19,487 nucleotides of DNA from Candidatus Methanovirga meridionalis (GCA_031289325.1 JAITPS010000055.1:1-19487), one strand, 5' to 3'. Counted from the stretch's first letter, positions 8,382 through 16,229 are shown. Program-made: numbers and translations. The notes: generated by a model not told the origin, from the letters alone.

Positions 8382-8942
8382 GTGGATGAAAAAATTTATG
8401 AAACAATATTTAAAACATTTGATAAAATAGAAAAAATGGATAAAATAGAAAAAGCAACAATGATAGAAATAATACGGCCACTATCTAAAAGTGTATCTGT
8501 ACATGATTTATCAATAGCTACAGCTATTTTAAGAAAAAATGGAAGGTATGTTCAAGAAAATTATAGGGAGAAATATTTAGAAGTGTACATAAAATATTTT
8601 ATAATGAGATTAAAAGATATTAATCAAGATAAAAATAAGTATGATAACGACTATGTGGACATGGATGGACTTCACGAATCAATAAATATTATTAAATCTC
8701 AAATGAAAGTAGAAGAGAATGAGCATCGAAACGATAAATTTCCATTAATATATGCTTTAACTAGCTTATACACAACATACATATTAGAAGAACCAATTCA
8801 TCCTGTTGGAACTCCGTTTCCAGGAAATCTTCATATTACCTATGAAGATGGCATATTTTATTGTCCAGTTAAAAAGAATAATGAAAATAATCCAAAGGCA
8901 GTCTGTAAATTCTGCCTTGCAGAACAAACAAAAGAAAATTAA
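8382..8942 (+). CDS. DUF2115 (UPF0305) family protein
   Basis: A 186-residue methanogen-specific protein of unknown function. The family is recognised by its C-terminal block: HPVGTPFPGNL at about 140-150, then YCPVKKNNENNPKAVCKFC, which places three cysteines (CP, then CxxC) in a possible metal or cluster site. The rest is largely helical and charged. The start is GTG at 8382, preceded only 3 bases earlier by GGTGAT (8373-8378), a short spacing. The overlapping ATG at 8386 is out of frame. Its stop lies 14 bases before the TenI/ThiE-like gene, so the two probably form an operon. Confidence 0.82.
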   Translation: MDEKIYETIFKTFDKIEKMDKIEKATMIEIIRPLSKSVSVHDLSIATAILRKNGRYVQENYREKYLEVYIKYFIMRLKDINQDKNKYDNDYVDMDGLHESINIIKSQMKVEENEHRNDKFPLIYALTSLYTTYILEEPIHPVGTPFPGNLHITYEDGIFYCPVKKNNENNPKAVCKFCLAEQTKEN

Positions 8943-8956
8943 TTTTAGGTATTTAT

Positions 8957-9565
8957 GTGTTAATTGTAGTTACAAACAAAAACTTAGTGAAAAATGATTT
9001 TTTAATTCATATTGAAGAAATAATAAAAGCCAAACCATTTAAAATTATTTTAAGAGAAAAAGAATTAAATAGATCACAATATTATAATCTTGCTAAAAAG
9101 GTAATAGCTATTTCAAATAGATATAATGTTGAGATAGCTATTCATAATAATATAGGTATTGGAAAATCTTTAAATATTGAAAGTATTCACTTACCGTTTA
9201 AGAAATTTATTGAAAATAAGGATAATTTAGATGGATTTAAAAGTATTGGGGTTTCTATTCATTCACTTGAGGAAGCTAAATCTGTAGAGGAAAATAATGG
9301 AGATTATATCTTAGTAGGACATATTTTCAAAACTCAATCCAAAAAAAATTTGCCTCCAAGAGGTTTAAAATTTTTAAAAGAAATTAAAACCCAAGTAAAG
9401 ATTCCTATTTATGCTATTGGTGGAATAAATCTAAAAACAATTAATTCGGTCTTAAAAACTGGAGTAGACGGTGTAGCAATAATGTCTGATTTAATGAACT
9501 CAAATGATCCCTATAAAAAAGTCTTAAAATATAAAAATGTGGTACATGATTTTAAAATAAGGTAA
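8957..9565 (+). CDS. TenI/ThiE-family thiamine-type (beta/alpha)8 protein
   Basis: A 202-residue TIM-barrel protein related to thiamine phosphate synthase and TenI. Visible are ILREKEL (31-37), HLP (78-80), GVSIHSLEEA (98-107), DYILVGHIFKTQSKKNLPPR (116-135), IYAIGGI (151-157) and GVAIMS (172-177). The GHIF segment with His122, followed by a K-rich loop and PPRG, is like TenI (thiazole tautomerase) and not like the GPxF of most ThiE enzymes. So I lean to a TenI-like function or a related one, and not to thiamine phosphate synthase. The start is GTG at 8957 with a weak AGGT at 8947-8950. It directly follows the DUF2115 gene. Confidence 0.8.
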   Translation: MLIVVTNKNLVKNDFLIHIEEIIKAKPFKIILREKELNRSQYYNLAKKVIAISNRYNVEIAIHNNIGIGKSLNIESIHLPFKKFIENKDNLDGFKSIGVSIHSLEEAKSVEENNGDYILVGHIFKTQSKKNLPPRGLKFLKEIKTQVKIPIYAIGGINLKTINSVLKTGVDGVAIMSDLMNSNDPYKKVLKYKNVVHDFKIR

Positions 9566-9659
9566 ATAAGTTAAACAGAGTAAAAGATTAAAATTAAAGA
9601 GATGATTATCAATTAATTATTATTTAACAATTAATTATTATGAAACTTTCTATATTCTC

Positions 9660-9683
9660 TATAAATAAACATGTTTATATATA
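9660..9683. promoter_or_regulatory. Palindromic operator candidate and TATA box ahead of arsR
   Basis: ATAAACATGTTTAT at 9665-9678 is a perfect 14-bp palindrome. It extends to 24 bp (9660-9683) with a single mismatched pair. It overlaps TTTATATATA (9674-9683), a good TATA box for the ArsR-type gene 120 bp downstream. An ArsR dimer binding here would block its own promoter, as is usual for the family. Occupancy by this protein is inference. Confidence 0.55.
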
Positions 9684-9802
9684 AGATATTCAAAATATGT
9701 ATATACTAGTTTATTTAAAAATATAAGTTTACAGTATATTATAATAATTCAAATATTTTCTATTAATTCAAATATTTTTTATTTTAAAAGGAGGAATGAA
9801 TC

Positions 9803-10204
9803 ATGCCCAATACTTCAAAAAAGCAAAAGACCAATCATGTACAGAAACATGATGGTACAAAAGATATAAAAAAAGACGATATACGTGGTGATGTCATAGA
9901 TAAAGTTAAAGCAAGTATGCTTCCAGAAAAGAAATATATTGATTCTTCAGATTTATTTAAAATATTAGGAGATTTCAACAGAATACGAATAATTGAAGCA
10001 TTAAGTAAAGAAGAATTATATGTAAATGAATTGGTGGATTTATTAGGTGTTGGTCAAAGTACAGTATCTCACCATTTGAGATATTTAAGAAGTAGTGGTC
10101 TTGTTAAATACAGAAAACAAAACAAAAAAATTTTTTATTCAATTGTACACAATGAGATAGTTGAACTGTTAAGATTAAATTTAATCTTGTTAGATCTAAA
10201 ATAG
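9803..10204 (+). CDS. ArsR/SmtB-family winged-helix transcriptional regulator
   Basis: A 133-residue protein. Residues about 50-122 form a clear ArsR winged helix: LFKILGDFNRIRIIEAL, then ELYVNELVDLLGV and the recognition helix QSTVSHHLRYLRSSGLV, with wing KYRKQNKKIFYS. The first 45 residues are a Lys/Asp-rich extension. The protein contains no cysteine. The ELCVC metal motif of CadC/ArsR reads ELYVNEL here, and the helix-5 Asp/His ligands of SmtB are mostly replaced. A classic metal site is therefore not evident, even though the next gene is a Zn/Cd-type exporter. AGGAGG close to the ATG gives a strong start. Repressor of itself and perhaps of the ATPase is the likely role. Confidence 0.9.
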   Translation: MPNTSKKQKTNHVQKHDGTKDIKKDDIRGDVIDKVKASMLPEKKYIDSSDLFKILGDFNRIRIIEALSKEELYVNELVDLLGVGQSTVSHHLRYLRSSGLVKYRKQNKKIFYSIVHNEIVELLRLNLILLDLK

Positions 10205-10376
10205 TGTTAAGATAATTATAAACTATTGTTAAAATAATTATAGCAATATTCAATTATAATAAAATTAAATTCAGATTATATATTTTTATCTATAAATTAT
10301 TTTTATAATTTAATGAAATTAAATTTTTTTATTATTATTATGCAAAGCTTATTTCTCATTAATTTCTACTTTTAGA

Positions 10377-10578
10377 ATTATAATGGTTTTAATAAAACTT
10401 TTAATAAATAATTTTTTTTAAAATTAAATATTACTAAAAAATATTAATTTAAATTTATTTATATTATCTAAAATTTATTAAAATTAAAATTAAAATTAAA
10501 ATTATAGATTTTTATAAATTGATATTTGAAATTAAATAATTTAATAAAAAAATTATCACTTTAAAATTTAAGAACTTT
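10377..10578 (-). repeat. Dispersed AT-rich intergenic element, copy D
   Basis: The shortest copy, in reverse orientation relative to A and B. It begins ATTATAATGGTTTTAATAAA and CTTTTAATAAATAATTTTTT (10377-10418) and ends TTAAGAACTTT (10568-10578). The internal box ATTATAGATTTTTATAAATT is at 10501-10520. Little tandem expansion is present (a few ATTAAA units near 10480-10500), so this may be close to the basic form, about 200 bp. It separates arsR from the P-type ATPase gene, and its end lies only about 30 bases from the ATPase start, so the ATPase promoter must lie in or next to the element. Confidence 0.7.
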
Positions 10579-10609
10579 GATAATAGTTATTATAATATTA
10601 AGGGATACT

Positions 10610-12649
10610 ATGAAAAAACAAGAAAATAATATATCGCATGATGAAAATCATCATCATGACCATGAACATGACCATGACCATGGAAATAGTTGTGAGGATG
10701 AAGTAAGTGGATGTAGTTGTTGTGATTCTGGATTACTTGAAAATGTGGGTGAAAAAAATGATGATCAACACTTCAAAAATTCTTTAAGAAAAATGGCAAT
10801 AGGATGGGTGCTTTTAGCTTTAGCTATAAGTTTAGAACATTTAATTACCCAACCTACTTTATCTATTGGTTTTGTTACTATAGAAAATCCAATTTCCATT
10901 TTTATTTTCTTGATTATTGTAATATTTGTTGGTTTGGATATTATAAAGAATGGTTTTAAATCATTGTTAAAAGGTAACCTTCAAATTGAGTTTTTGATGA
11001 CAATAGCTACTGTTGGAGCATTTTTAATTGGAGAAGGGTTAGAAGGAGCTTCTTTAGTGCTTTTATTTTCTTTAGCTGAATATATTGAAGACTTTGCATT
11101 GGATAAATCAAAAAAATCTTTATACGATTTAGTAAATCTAAATCCAGATATGGCTACAGTGAAAAAAGATGATCAAATATTTGAGGTTAAAGTTGAGGAT
11201 TTAAATATAGGTGACATAGTGGTTGTTAAACCAGGAGATAAAATTCCAATTGATGGAATAATTTTAAATGGGGAAACATCAGTAAATCAAGCTTCAATCA
11301 CAGGAGAAAGTTTAGCTGTTAGTAAGACATTGGGAGATGAAGTGTATGGATCCACAATTAATGAAGAAGGTTACATTGAAATTGAAGTTAGTAAAACCTT
11401 TAAAAACACAATATTTTCTAAAATAGTTGATTTAATTAAAGAATCTGAAGAGAAAAAAGCAAAGGTTGATATTTTCATCAATAAATTTGCAAGATACTAT
11501 ACTCCTGCCATAGTTTTAATAGCTATTTTAGTTACTACTCTTCCATCAGTATTTTTCCATCAACCATTGATTGATTGGTTTAAAAGAAGTTTGGTTTTAC
11601 TTGTTATTTCTTGTCCATGTGCTTTAGTTATTTCAACACCTGTTTCCATAGTTTCAGCTATTACCTCAGGAACTAAAAATGGTATATTAATAAAAGGTGG
11701 GGAATATGTTGAGGAATTATCAAGAATTAAAGCTGTTTTATTTGATAAAACTGGAACTTTAACTGAAGGTAAGCTAAACATATCAAATGTGGTTAGTAAG
11801 GGTGAATATAGCAAAGATGAAATAATTAAATTAGCTTATAGTATTGAAAATAAATCAAAGCATCCAATAGCTAAAGCATTTCAAGAGTATGGTGAAGCCA
11901 ATAATATTAAATCCGTAAATATTGATAATTTTCAATCTATTGCTGGTAAAGGATTAAAAGCAGTAATAAATGGAAAATCTTATTATTTAGGTAAAAAAGA
12001 ATTGTTTGATTACAATAAAGAATTAAAAGATGAGGTTAATAATTTGTATGATGCAAATCAGGGAAAAACCAGTGTTATTTTAGGTAATGAATCTGAAATT
12101 CTTGGATTAATTAGTTTAGACGATAAAATAAGAGAAAATGGAAAAGAGACCATGAAATATATTAAGGATTCTAATGTTAAAACTATAATGTTAACTGGAG
12201 ATAATGATTCTGCAGCCAAATCGGTTGCTAATTATTTATCCTTAGATAAATACTATTCTAATCTTTTACCTGAAGATAAATTAAATATTCTTGAAGATTT
12301 AACCAAACAGTACACTGATATTGCAATGGTTGGTGATGGAGTAAACGATGCTCCTTCACTTGCAAGAGCTAATGTTGGAATAGCTATGGGAATAAGTGGT
12401 GCTGATATAGCTATTGAAACAGCAGACATTGTTCTAATGCAAGATAATATCTCTAAAGTCTCTTTTTTATTAAAATTAGCTAAAAAAACTATGGGGATCG
12501 TTAAACAAAATGTTGGAATTTCAATTGCAATGAAAGTAGCTTTAATTATTTTAGGAATTTTAGGATATGTCACATTATTAGAAGCTATTATAATTGGTGA
12601 TATGGGTGTTACTCTTATAGTTGTGGGCAATGCTCTTAGAATAAGATAA
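10610..12649 (+). CDS. P1B-type heavy-metal ATPase, Zn2+/Cd2+ exporter type
   Basis: A 679-residue P-type ATPase with all core motifs: CPC metal site at 335-337 in TM6, DKTGTLT with the phosphorylated Asp at 379, the HP motif (KHPIAKAF) and LTGDN, and GDGVNDAP from 575. The last helices carry a Lys in ISIAMKVAL and the IGDMGVT segment with NALR, which are P1B-2 (ZntA/CadA) hallmarks for Zn2+, Cd2+ and Pb2+. The N-terminus has no classic GMxCxxC domain. Instead it has a His/Asp tail (residues 10-24, HDENHHHDHEHDHDH) and a Cys cluster (C28, C35, C37, C38), probably a metal-binding tail. I chose the ATG at 10610, behind AGGGAT, over the TTG at 10577. It lies downstream of arsR across element D. 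The protein is in the membrane and exports metal. Confidence 0.95.
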   Translation: MKKQENNISHDENHHHDHEHDHDHGNSCEDEVSGCSCCDSGLLENVGEKNDDQHFKNSLRKMAIGWVLLALAISLEHLITQPTLSIGFVTIENPISIFIFLIIVIFVGLDIIKNGFKSLLKGNLQIEFLMTIATVGAFLIGEGLEGASLVLLFSLAEYIEDFALDKSKKSLYDLVNLNPDMATVKKDDQIFEVKVEDLNIGDIVVVKPGDKIPIDGIILNGETSVNQASITGESLAVSKTLGDEVYGSTINEEGYIEIEVSKTFKNTIFSKIVDLIKESEEKKAKVDIFINKFARYYTPAIVLIAILVTTLPSVFFHQPLIDWFKRSLVLLVISCPCALVISTPVSIVSAITSGTKNGILIKGGEYVEELSRIKAVLFDKTGTLTEGKLNISNVVSKGEYSKDEIIKLAYSIENKSKHPIAKAFQEYGEANNIKSVNIDNFQSIAGKGLKAVINGKSYYLGKKELFDYNKELKDEVNNLYDANQGKTSVILGNESEILGLISLDDKIRENGKETMKYIKDSNVKTIMLTGDNDSAAKSVANYLSLDKYYSNLLPEDKLNILEDLTKQYTDIAMVGDGVNDAPSLARANVGIAMGISGADIAIETADIVLMQDNISKVSFLLKLAKKTMGIVKQNVGISIAMKVALIILGILGYVTLLEAIIIGDMGVTLIVVGNALRIR

Positions 12650-12780
12650 TATTCAAATATTTATTTATTTTAAGAAATATCACAATATATGGCTTAAGAT
12701 GAAGTTTGATAAGAATAAATTATTAATTTATAATCAATATAATTCATTTATAATTTTATATTTCATAAATTAATACATTT

Positions 12781-12853
12781 TAAATAATATTTTTAACTTT
12801 AAATAATATTTTTAACTTTAAATAATATTTTTAACTTTAAATAATATTTTTAA
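12781..12853. repeat. 19-bp tandem repeat next to element C
   Basis: The unit AAATAATATTTTTAACTTT is repeated about four times, almost perfectly, and ends directly at the outer end of element C (TATAATGG, 12858-12865). This mirrors copy A, where a 34-bp tandem array also abuts the conserved end. Confidence 0.85.
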
Positions 12854-12858
12854 TGAAT

Positions 12859-13540
12859 ATAATGGTTTTTGATAAAGTTCTTAATAAATAATTTTTTTTA
12901 AAAATAAATATTAATTTAAAATTATTTTATATTAATTAAGATTTATTTATATTAGTTAAAATTTAAAATTATGGATTTTTATAGATTAATATTTAAAATT
13001 ATTTTATATTAATTAAGATTTATTTATATTAGTTAAAATTTATTTATATTAATTGAAATTTATTTATATTATTTAAAATTTATTTATATTAATTGAAATT
13101 TATTTATATTATTTAAAATTTATTTATATTAATTGAAATTTAAAATTATGGATTTTTATAAATTGATATTTAAAATTATTTTATATTAATTGAAATTTAA
13201 AATTATGGATTTTTATAAGTTAATATTTAAAATTATTTTATATTAATTGAAATTTATTTATATTATTTGAAATTTAAAATTATGGATTTTTATAAATTGA
13301 TATTTAAAATTATTTTATATTATTTAAAATTATTTTATATTAATTGAAATTTATTTATATTATTTGAAATTTAAAATCATGGATTTTTATAAGTTAATAT
13401 TTAAAATTAAATAGTTTAATAAAAAGTAATTTAATAAAAAGTAATTTAATAAAAAGTAATTTAATAAAAAGTAATTTAATAAAAAGTAATTTAATAAAAA
13501 GTAATTTAATAAAAAAATCATTATTCAAAACTTAAGAGTT
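12859..13540 (-). repeat. Dispersed AT-rich intergenic element, copy C (expanded)
   Basis: Reverse orientation, about 680 bp. It begins with a conserved end, ATAATGGTTTTTGATAAAGT then TCTTAATAAATAA (12861-12892). The opposite end has AAAACTTAAGAGTTTT (13527-13542), a changed form of the AAAGTTCTTAA end. The internal box ATGGATTTTTATARATTRAT occurs five times (near 12966, 13142, 13199, 13275 and 13373), separated by repeats of about 20 bp (TTTATTTATATTAATTGAAA type). This copy has therefore grown by duplicating units that include the box. It fills most of the 1-kb gap between the ATPase and ribK genes. Confidence 0.75.
13412..13516. repeat. 15-bp tandem repeat inside element C
   Basis: Seven units of TAATTTAATAAAAAG (the first with one change) run from 13412 to about 13516. 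In copies A, B and D the matching position has one copy only (TTAATAAAAAAATT or its complement). This is a copy-specific expansion of the element's end. Confidence 0.9.
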
Positions 13541-13676
13541 TTTTCAAGAATTTTTTCATAATGAATATAAATGAATTTTATATTATTTTAAAAATTTTTT
13601 ATTTTTAAACTTAGAAAAACAAATCTTAAATAATTATTAAATACATACTTGAATTGTTGATTAATTGGTAGATATT

Positions 13677-14060
13677 ATGGACTTAAATGGAAAAGTAATA
13701 AGTGGATATGGAAAAGGATGTGTTTTTTTATCTGATAAGTATTATAAAGAAAATATTAATCAAAAATGCGGATTTACACCTTATCCAGGTACTTTGAATA
13801 TTGTTTTAAATGATAAATATATTGATGATATAAAAAAAATTAAAGAAGAAGCTGAAAAAAAAATTGATGGTGATAGTGAACATGGTAGTGTGAAATTTGT
13901 TAAAGCTATTTTAGAAGACAGTGTTCATGGAGCTATTTTATTCCCTGATAAAACCACTCATAAAGAAAATGAGATTGAATTTATATCTGAAAAAAATTTA
14001 AGAATCAAATTCGACCTAAAAGATGGAGATGAGGTTAAAATCACAGTGTATGATTTTTAA
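13677..14060 (+). CDS. ribK: CTP-dependent riboflavin kinase
   Basis: A 127-residue archaeal RibK, which makes FMN from riboflavin using CTP (MJ0056 type, cradle-loop barrel fold). Family blocks are visible: LNGKVISGYGKGCVFLS at 3-19, GFTPYPGTLNIVL, the GSVKFVKAIL strand, HGAILFPDKTTH, and RIKFDLKDGDEVKITV at the C-terminus. The length fits. I use the ATG at 13677, with GGTAGAT 4 bases before it, and not the TTG at 13665, because GGT would lie inside that longer frame and homology begins at the LNGKV strand. ribB follows 119 bp downstream on the same strand, so two flavin steps are grouped. Confidence 0.92.
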   Translation: MDLNGKVISGYGKGCVFLSDKYYKENINQKCGFTPYPGTLNIVLNDKYIDDIKKIKEEAEKKIDGDSEHGSVKFVKAILEDSVHGAILFPDKTTHKENEIEFISEKNLRIKFDLKDGDEVKITVYDF

Positions 14061-14179
14061 AAGATGAATAGCTACCATACTACATGAAACTATAACTTTA
14101 TTAAATAACTGCAGTTTAAAAAATGTAGCAGTTTAAAAAATGTAAAATATAATATTAAAAACTTCTTAATGGTGAAAAA

Positions 14180-14851
14180 ATGTTAAACAAAGGAATTGAT
14201 AGACTTAAAAAAGGTGAATTTGTTTTAGTCTATGATGATGATGAAAGAGAAAGTGAAATTGATATGATAATTGGTGCAGAATTTGTTAATGGCTCTCGTG
14301 TAGCTACAATGAGAGAGGATGCTGGAGGACTTATTTGTACTTGTCTTCATCCTAATTTATGTGATAAACTTGGTTTACCTTTTATGAGTGAGATTATGGA
14401 AGTTGCAAAAGATAAATTCCCTATTTTAGGCAAACTAATTCCTAATGATATACCTTACGATGAACATTCATCTTTTTCTCTTTGGGTAAACAATAGAAAA
14501 ACATTTACAGGAATAACTGATAATGATAGGGCTTTAACCATAAGTAGTATAGCAAAATTATGTAAAGAAGAAAAATTCGACCAATTTGGAAATGAATTTC
14601 GCTCTCCAGGACATGTTTCATTATTAAGGGGTGCGAATGGCTTACTTAAAAAACGACAAGGTCATACAGAACTTAGTTTATCCTTATCAGAAATGGCTGG
14701 TATAACTCCAGTCACAGTAGTTTGTGAAATGATGGATGGGAAAACAAAAGAATCAAGATCATTAGAAAGTGCTGAAAATTATGCTAAAGAACATAATTTA
14801 GTATTTTTAGATGGTAATAAAATTATTGATAAATATTTAAAACTATTTTAG
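14180..14851 (+). CDS. ribB: 3,4-dihydroxy-2-butanone 4-phosphate synthase
   Basis: A 223-residue RibB enzyme that converts ribulose 5-phosphate to formate and 3,4-dihydroxy-2-butanone 4-phosphate, the four-carbon precursor of riboflavin. Motifs include DDDERESEIDMIIGA near the N-terminus (Mg and substrate acidic residues), REDAGGLICTCL, TFTGITDNDRALTI, RSPGHVSLLRG and KRQGHTELSLSLSEMAG, which holds the second catalytic His. It is a stand-alone enzyme with no RibA domain, as usual in archaea. GGTGA at 14171-14175 lies 4 bases before the ATG. It is clustered with ribK. No FMN riboswitch is visible upstream. Confidence 0.95.
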   Translation: MLNKGIDRLKKGEFVLVYDDDERESEIDMIIGAEFVNGSRVATMREDAGGLICTCLHPNLCDKLGLPFMSEIMEVAKDKFPILGKLIPNDIPYDEHSSFSLWVNNRKTFTGITDNDRALTISSIAKLCKEEKFDQFGNEFRSPGHVSLLRGANGLLKKRQGHTELSLSLSEMAGITPVTVVCEMMDGKTKESRSLESAENYAKEHNLVFLDGNKIIDKYLKLF

Positions 14852-14865
14852 ATATACTATCTATT

Positions 14866-15310
14866 TTAAGAATCTAAAATTGACACATATTTTTTGAATA
14901 TTCGTTTTAAAATTGATTTAAAAGATGTGTATCGCATATAACCATCAAAATTGGGTTTAAGTTTATTAAGAATAAAATCTTCCAATTCTTATAGGATCTT
15001 ATTTAAAACAATTTAATAATTTTTAATTTACTTTCAGCTTTCTTATACTCTTCCTGATAAAGATAAATTAAATAAAATTAAAGCATTTTTATTTAATGGA
15101 AGGGGTGATTCTTTACATTTAATTAAAAAAAATGGCTTGATTTCATCTTTTTTATATCTAATGATGTTTAGGTTTTTCATGAAAAAATGAAATATGTGAA
15201 TTCATTGCATTTTTAATGGTTTAATAAATTCTATCAGCAAATTTAAGTAAGTATAATTTCTTAATTTTCAATTGCAAAAATCAATCTTCTTTTTACAGTG
15301 TCAATAAATG
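14866..15310 (-). pseudogene. Possible decayed gene between ribB and larB
   Basis: This 470-bp gap is less repetitive and less AT-extreme than the other spacers. On the minus strand several protein-like stretches appear in different frames, each cut by stops. Near 15310-15250 there is NQDIIPFIDTVKRRLIFAIEN. From about 15180 to 15050 there is MKNLNIIRYKKDEIKPFFLI and onwards. Near 15060-15005 there is YQEEYKKAESKLKIIKLF. From 14988 to 14866 there is a 40-residue tail ending ILKRIFKKYVSILDS. Together they look like a frameshifted remnant of one gene downstream of larB. A plus-strand 56-codon open frame at 15020-15190 overlaps and cannot be excluded. I do not recognise a family. Confidence 0.3.
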
Positions 15311-15325
15311 GAATGATATCTTGAT

Positions 15326-16111
15326 TTAATTATTTTCAATTAATTTAATAATTGTTAATGCAAAAATAGCTGCTCCAAAACCATTATCAATGTTTACAAC
15401 TGAAAGACCTGGGGTGCATGATTGAAGCATAGTATAAATGGCTGCTTTGCCATTTGCTCCTATTCCATAACCAATGGAAGTTGGAACTCCAATTACTGGA
15501 ATATCTACTAATCCAGTTACTACAGAGGCTAAAGCACCTTCCATTCCAGCACAAACAATTAAAACTTTAACATCTTCTTCAAGCATCTTTTTTATTTTAG
15601 GAAAAACTCTATGAATTCCAGCTATTCCAACATCATAGGATTTAACAACTTCACAGCCTCCTTCTTGGAGAATAATTCTTGCTTCTTCAGCAATTGGAAT
15701 ATCTGAAGTTCCAGCACTTATTAATCCTACTTTATATTTATAGTCATCTTTTTCTTCCTCTTTTTTAATAATTAAAATTTTTCCTTTTTCATTGTAGTGA
15801 TGATTAAAATCATTTAGATTATGGGTATCTCTAATTATTTTTTTATAAATATCATTTTTTAGCTTTGTAACTATTAATTTATCTTTGTTATTATTATCTT
15901 CAAGATAACTTTGAATAATTAGTAATAAATCAGAATAAGTTTTACCTTTTGCTAAAACCGCCTCTGGAAAACCAGAACGATACTTTCGAGAAAGATCAAA
16001 ATTAGCTATTTCTTCAATTTGTTTAATATTATTAATTTTTAAAAGATTTTCAGCTTCATCAACACTGATTTCCTCATTTATTAATTTTTTTAATATTTTT
16101 TTCAAAGTCAT
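15326..16111 (-). CDS. larB: Nickel pincer cofactor biosynthesis protein LarB
   Basis: A 261-residue LarB, the carboxylase that converts nicotinic acid adenine dinucleotide to the pyridine-dicarboxylate precursor of the nickel-pincer nucleotide. The N-terminal 100 residues are the LarB-specific region (KYRSGFPEAVLAKGKT at 43-58). The C-terminal half is the PurE-like domain, with SAGTSDIPIAEEA, VCAGMEGALASVVTGL, IGVPTSIGYGIGANG and VVNIDNGFGAA. No larC or larE is next to it. The ATG at 16111 has GGTTAT about 8 bases upstream, plus a GGGG right at the start; an out-of-frame ATG lies 7 bases before. It is divergent from the AAA ATPase gene. Confidence 0.93.
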   Translation of the reverse strand: MTLKKILKKLINEEISVDEAENLLKINNIKQIEEIANFDLSRKYRSGFPEAVLAKGKTYSDLLLIIQSYLEDNNNKDKLIVTKLKNDIYKKIIRDTHNLNDFNHHYNEKGKILIIKKEEEKDDYKYKVGLISAGTSDIPIAEEARIILQEGGCEVVKSYDVGIAGIHRVFPKIKKMLEEDVKVLIVCAGMEGALASVVTGLVDIPVIGVPTSIGYGIGANGKAAIYTMLQSCTPGLSVVNIDNGFGAAIFALTIIKLIENN

Positions 16112-16164
16112 TCCCCATGATAACCTTTTTTTAAAAAAATAGATTTAATATTTTTTGATGAACT

Positions 16165-16229
16165 ATAGTATATAAAATAATGTTTTTAAGTACAGAAAAT
16201 CAAAGATTTTCTAATTGAACAAGTTCAAT
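16165..16229 (-). promoter_or_regulatory. larB promoter region with two inverted repeats
   Basis: On the minus strand a TATA-like TTTTATATACTATAG lies at about 16163-16177. Just upstream of it are two inverted repeats: GAAAATC-AAA-GATTTTC (16195-16211) and ATTGAACAAGTTCAAT (16214-16229). Side by side, and upstream of the TATA box of a nickel-cofactor gene, they are candidate regulator sites. They do not look like the usual NikR site. Function is inferred from position only. Confidence 0.4.

Noticed and set aside
8806..8997. 63-residue open frame overlapping the DUF2115 and TenI-like genes
   Set aside because: Frame-shifted reading of DUF2115; the conserved C-terminal Cys block is in the other frame.
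11560..12630. Two minus-strand open frames within the P-type ATPase gene
   Set aside because: Antisense shadows of a strongly conserved gene.
12650..13676. FMN riboswitch upstream of ribK/ribB
   Set aside because: The spacer is AT-rich repeat sequence without the conserved FMN aptamer segments, which in any case are not expected in archaea of this type.
15020..15190. 56-codon plus-strand open frame (contains SYTLPDKDKLNKIKAFLF)
   Set aside because: No start codon near its beginning, no ribosome binding site, and it overlaps equally protein-like minus-strand pieces; not supported as a gene.
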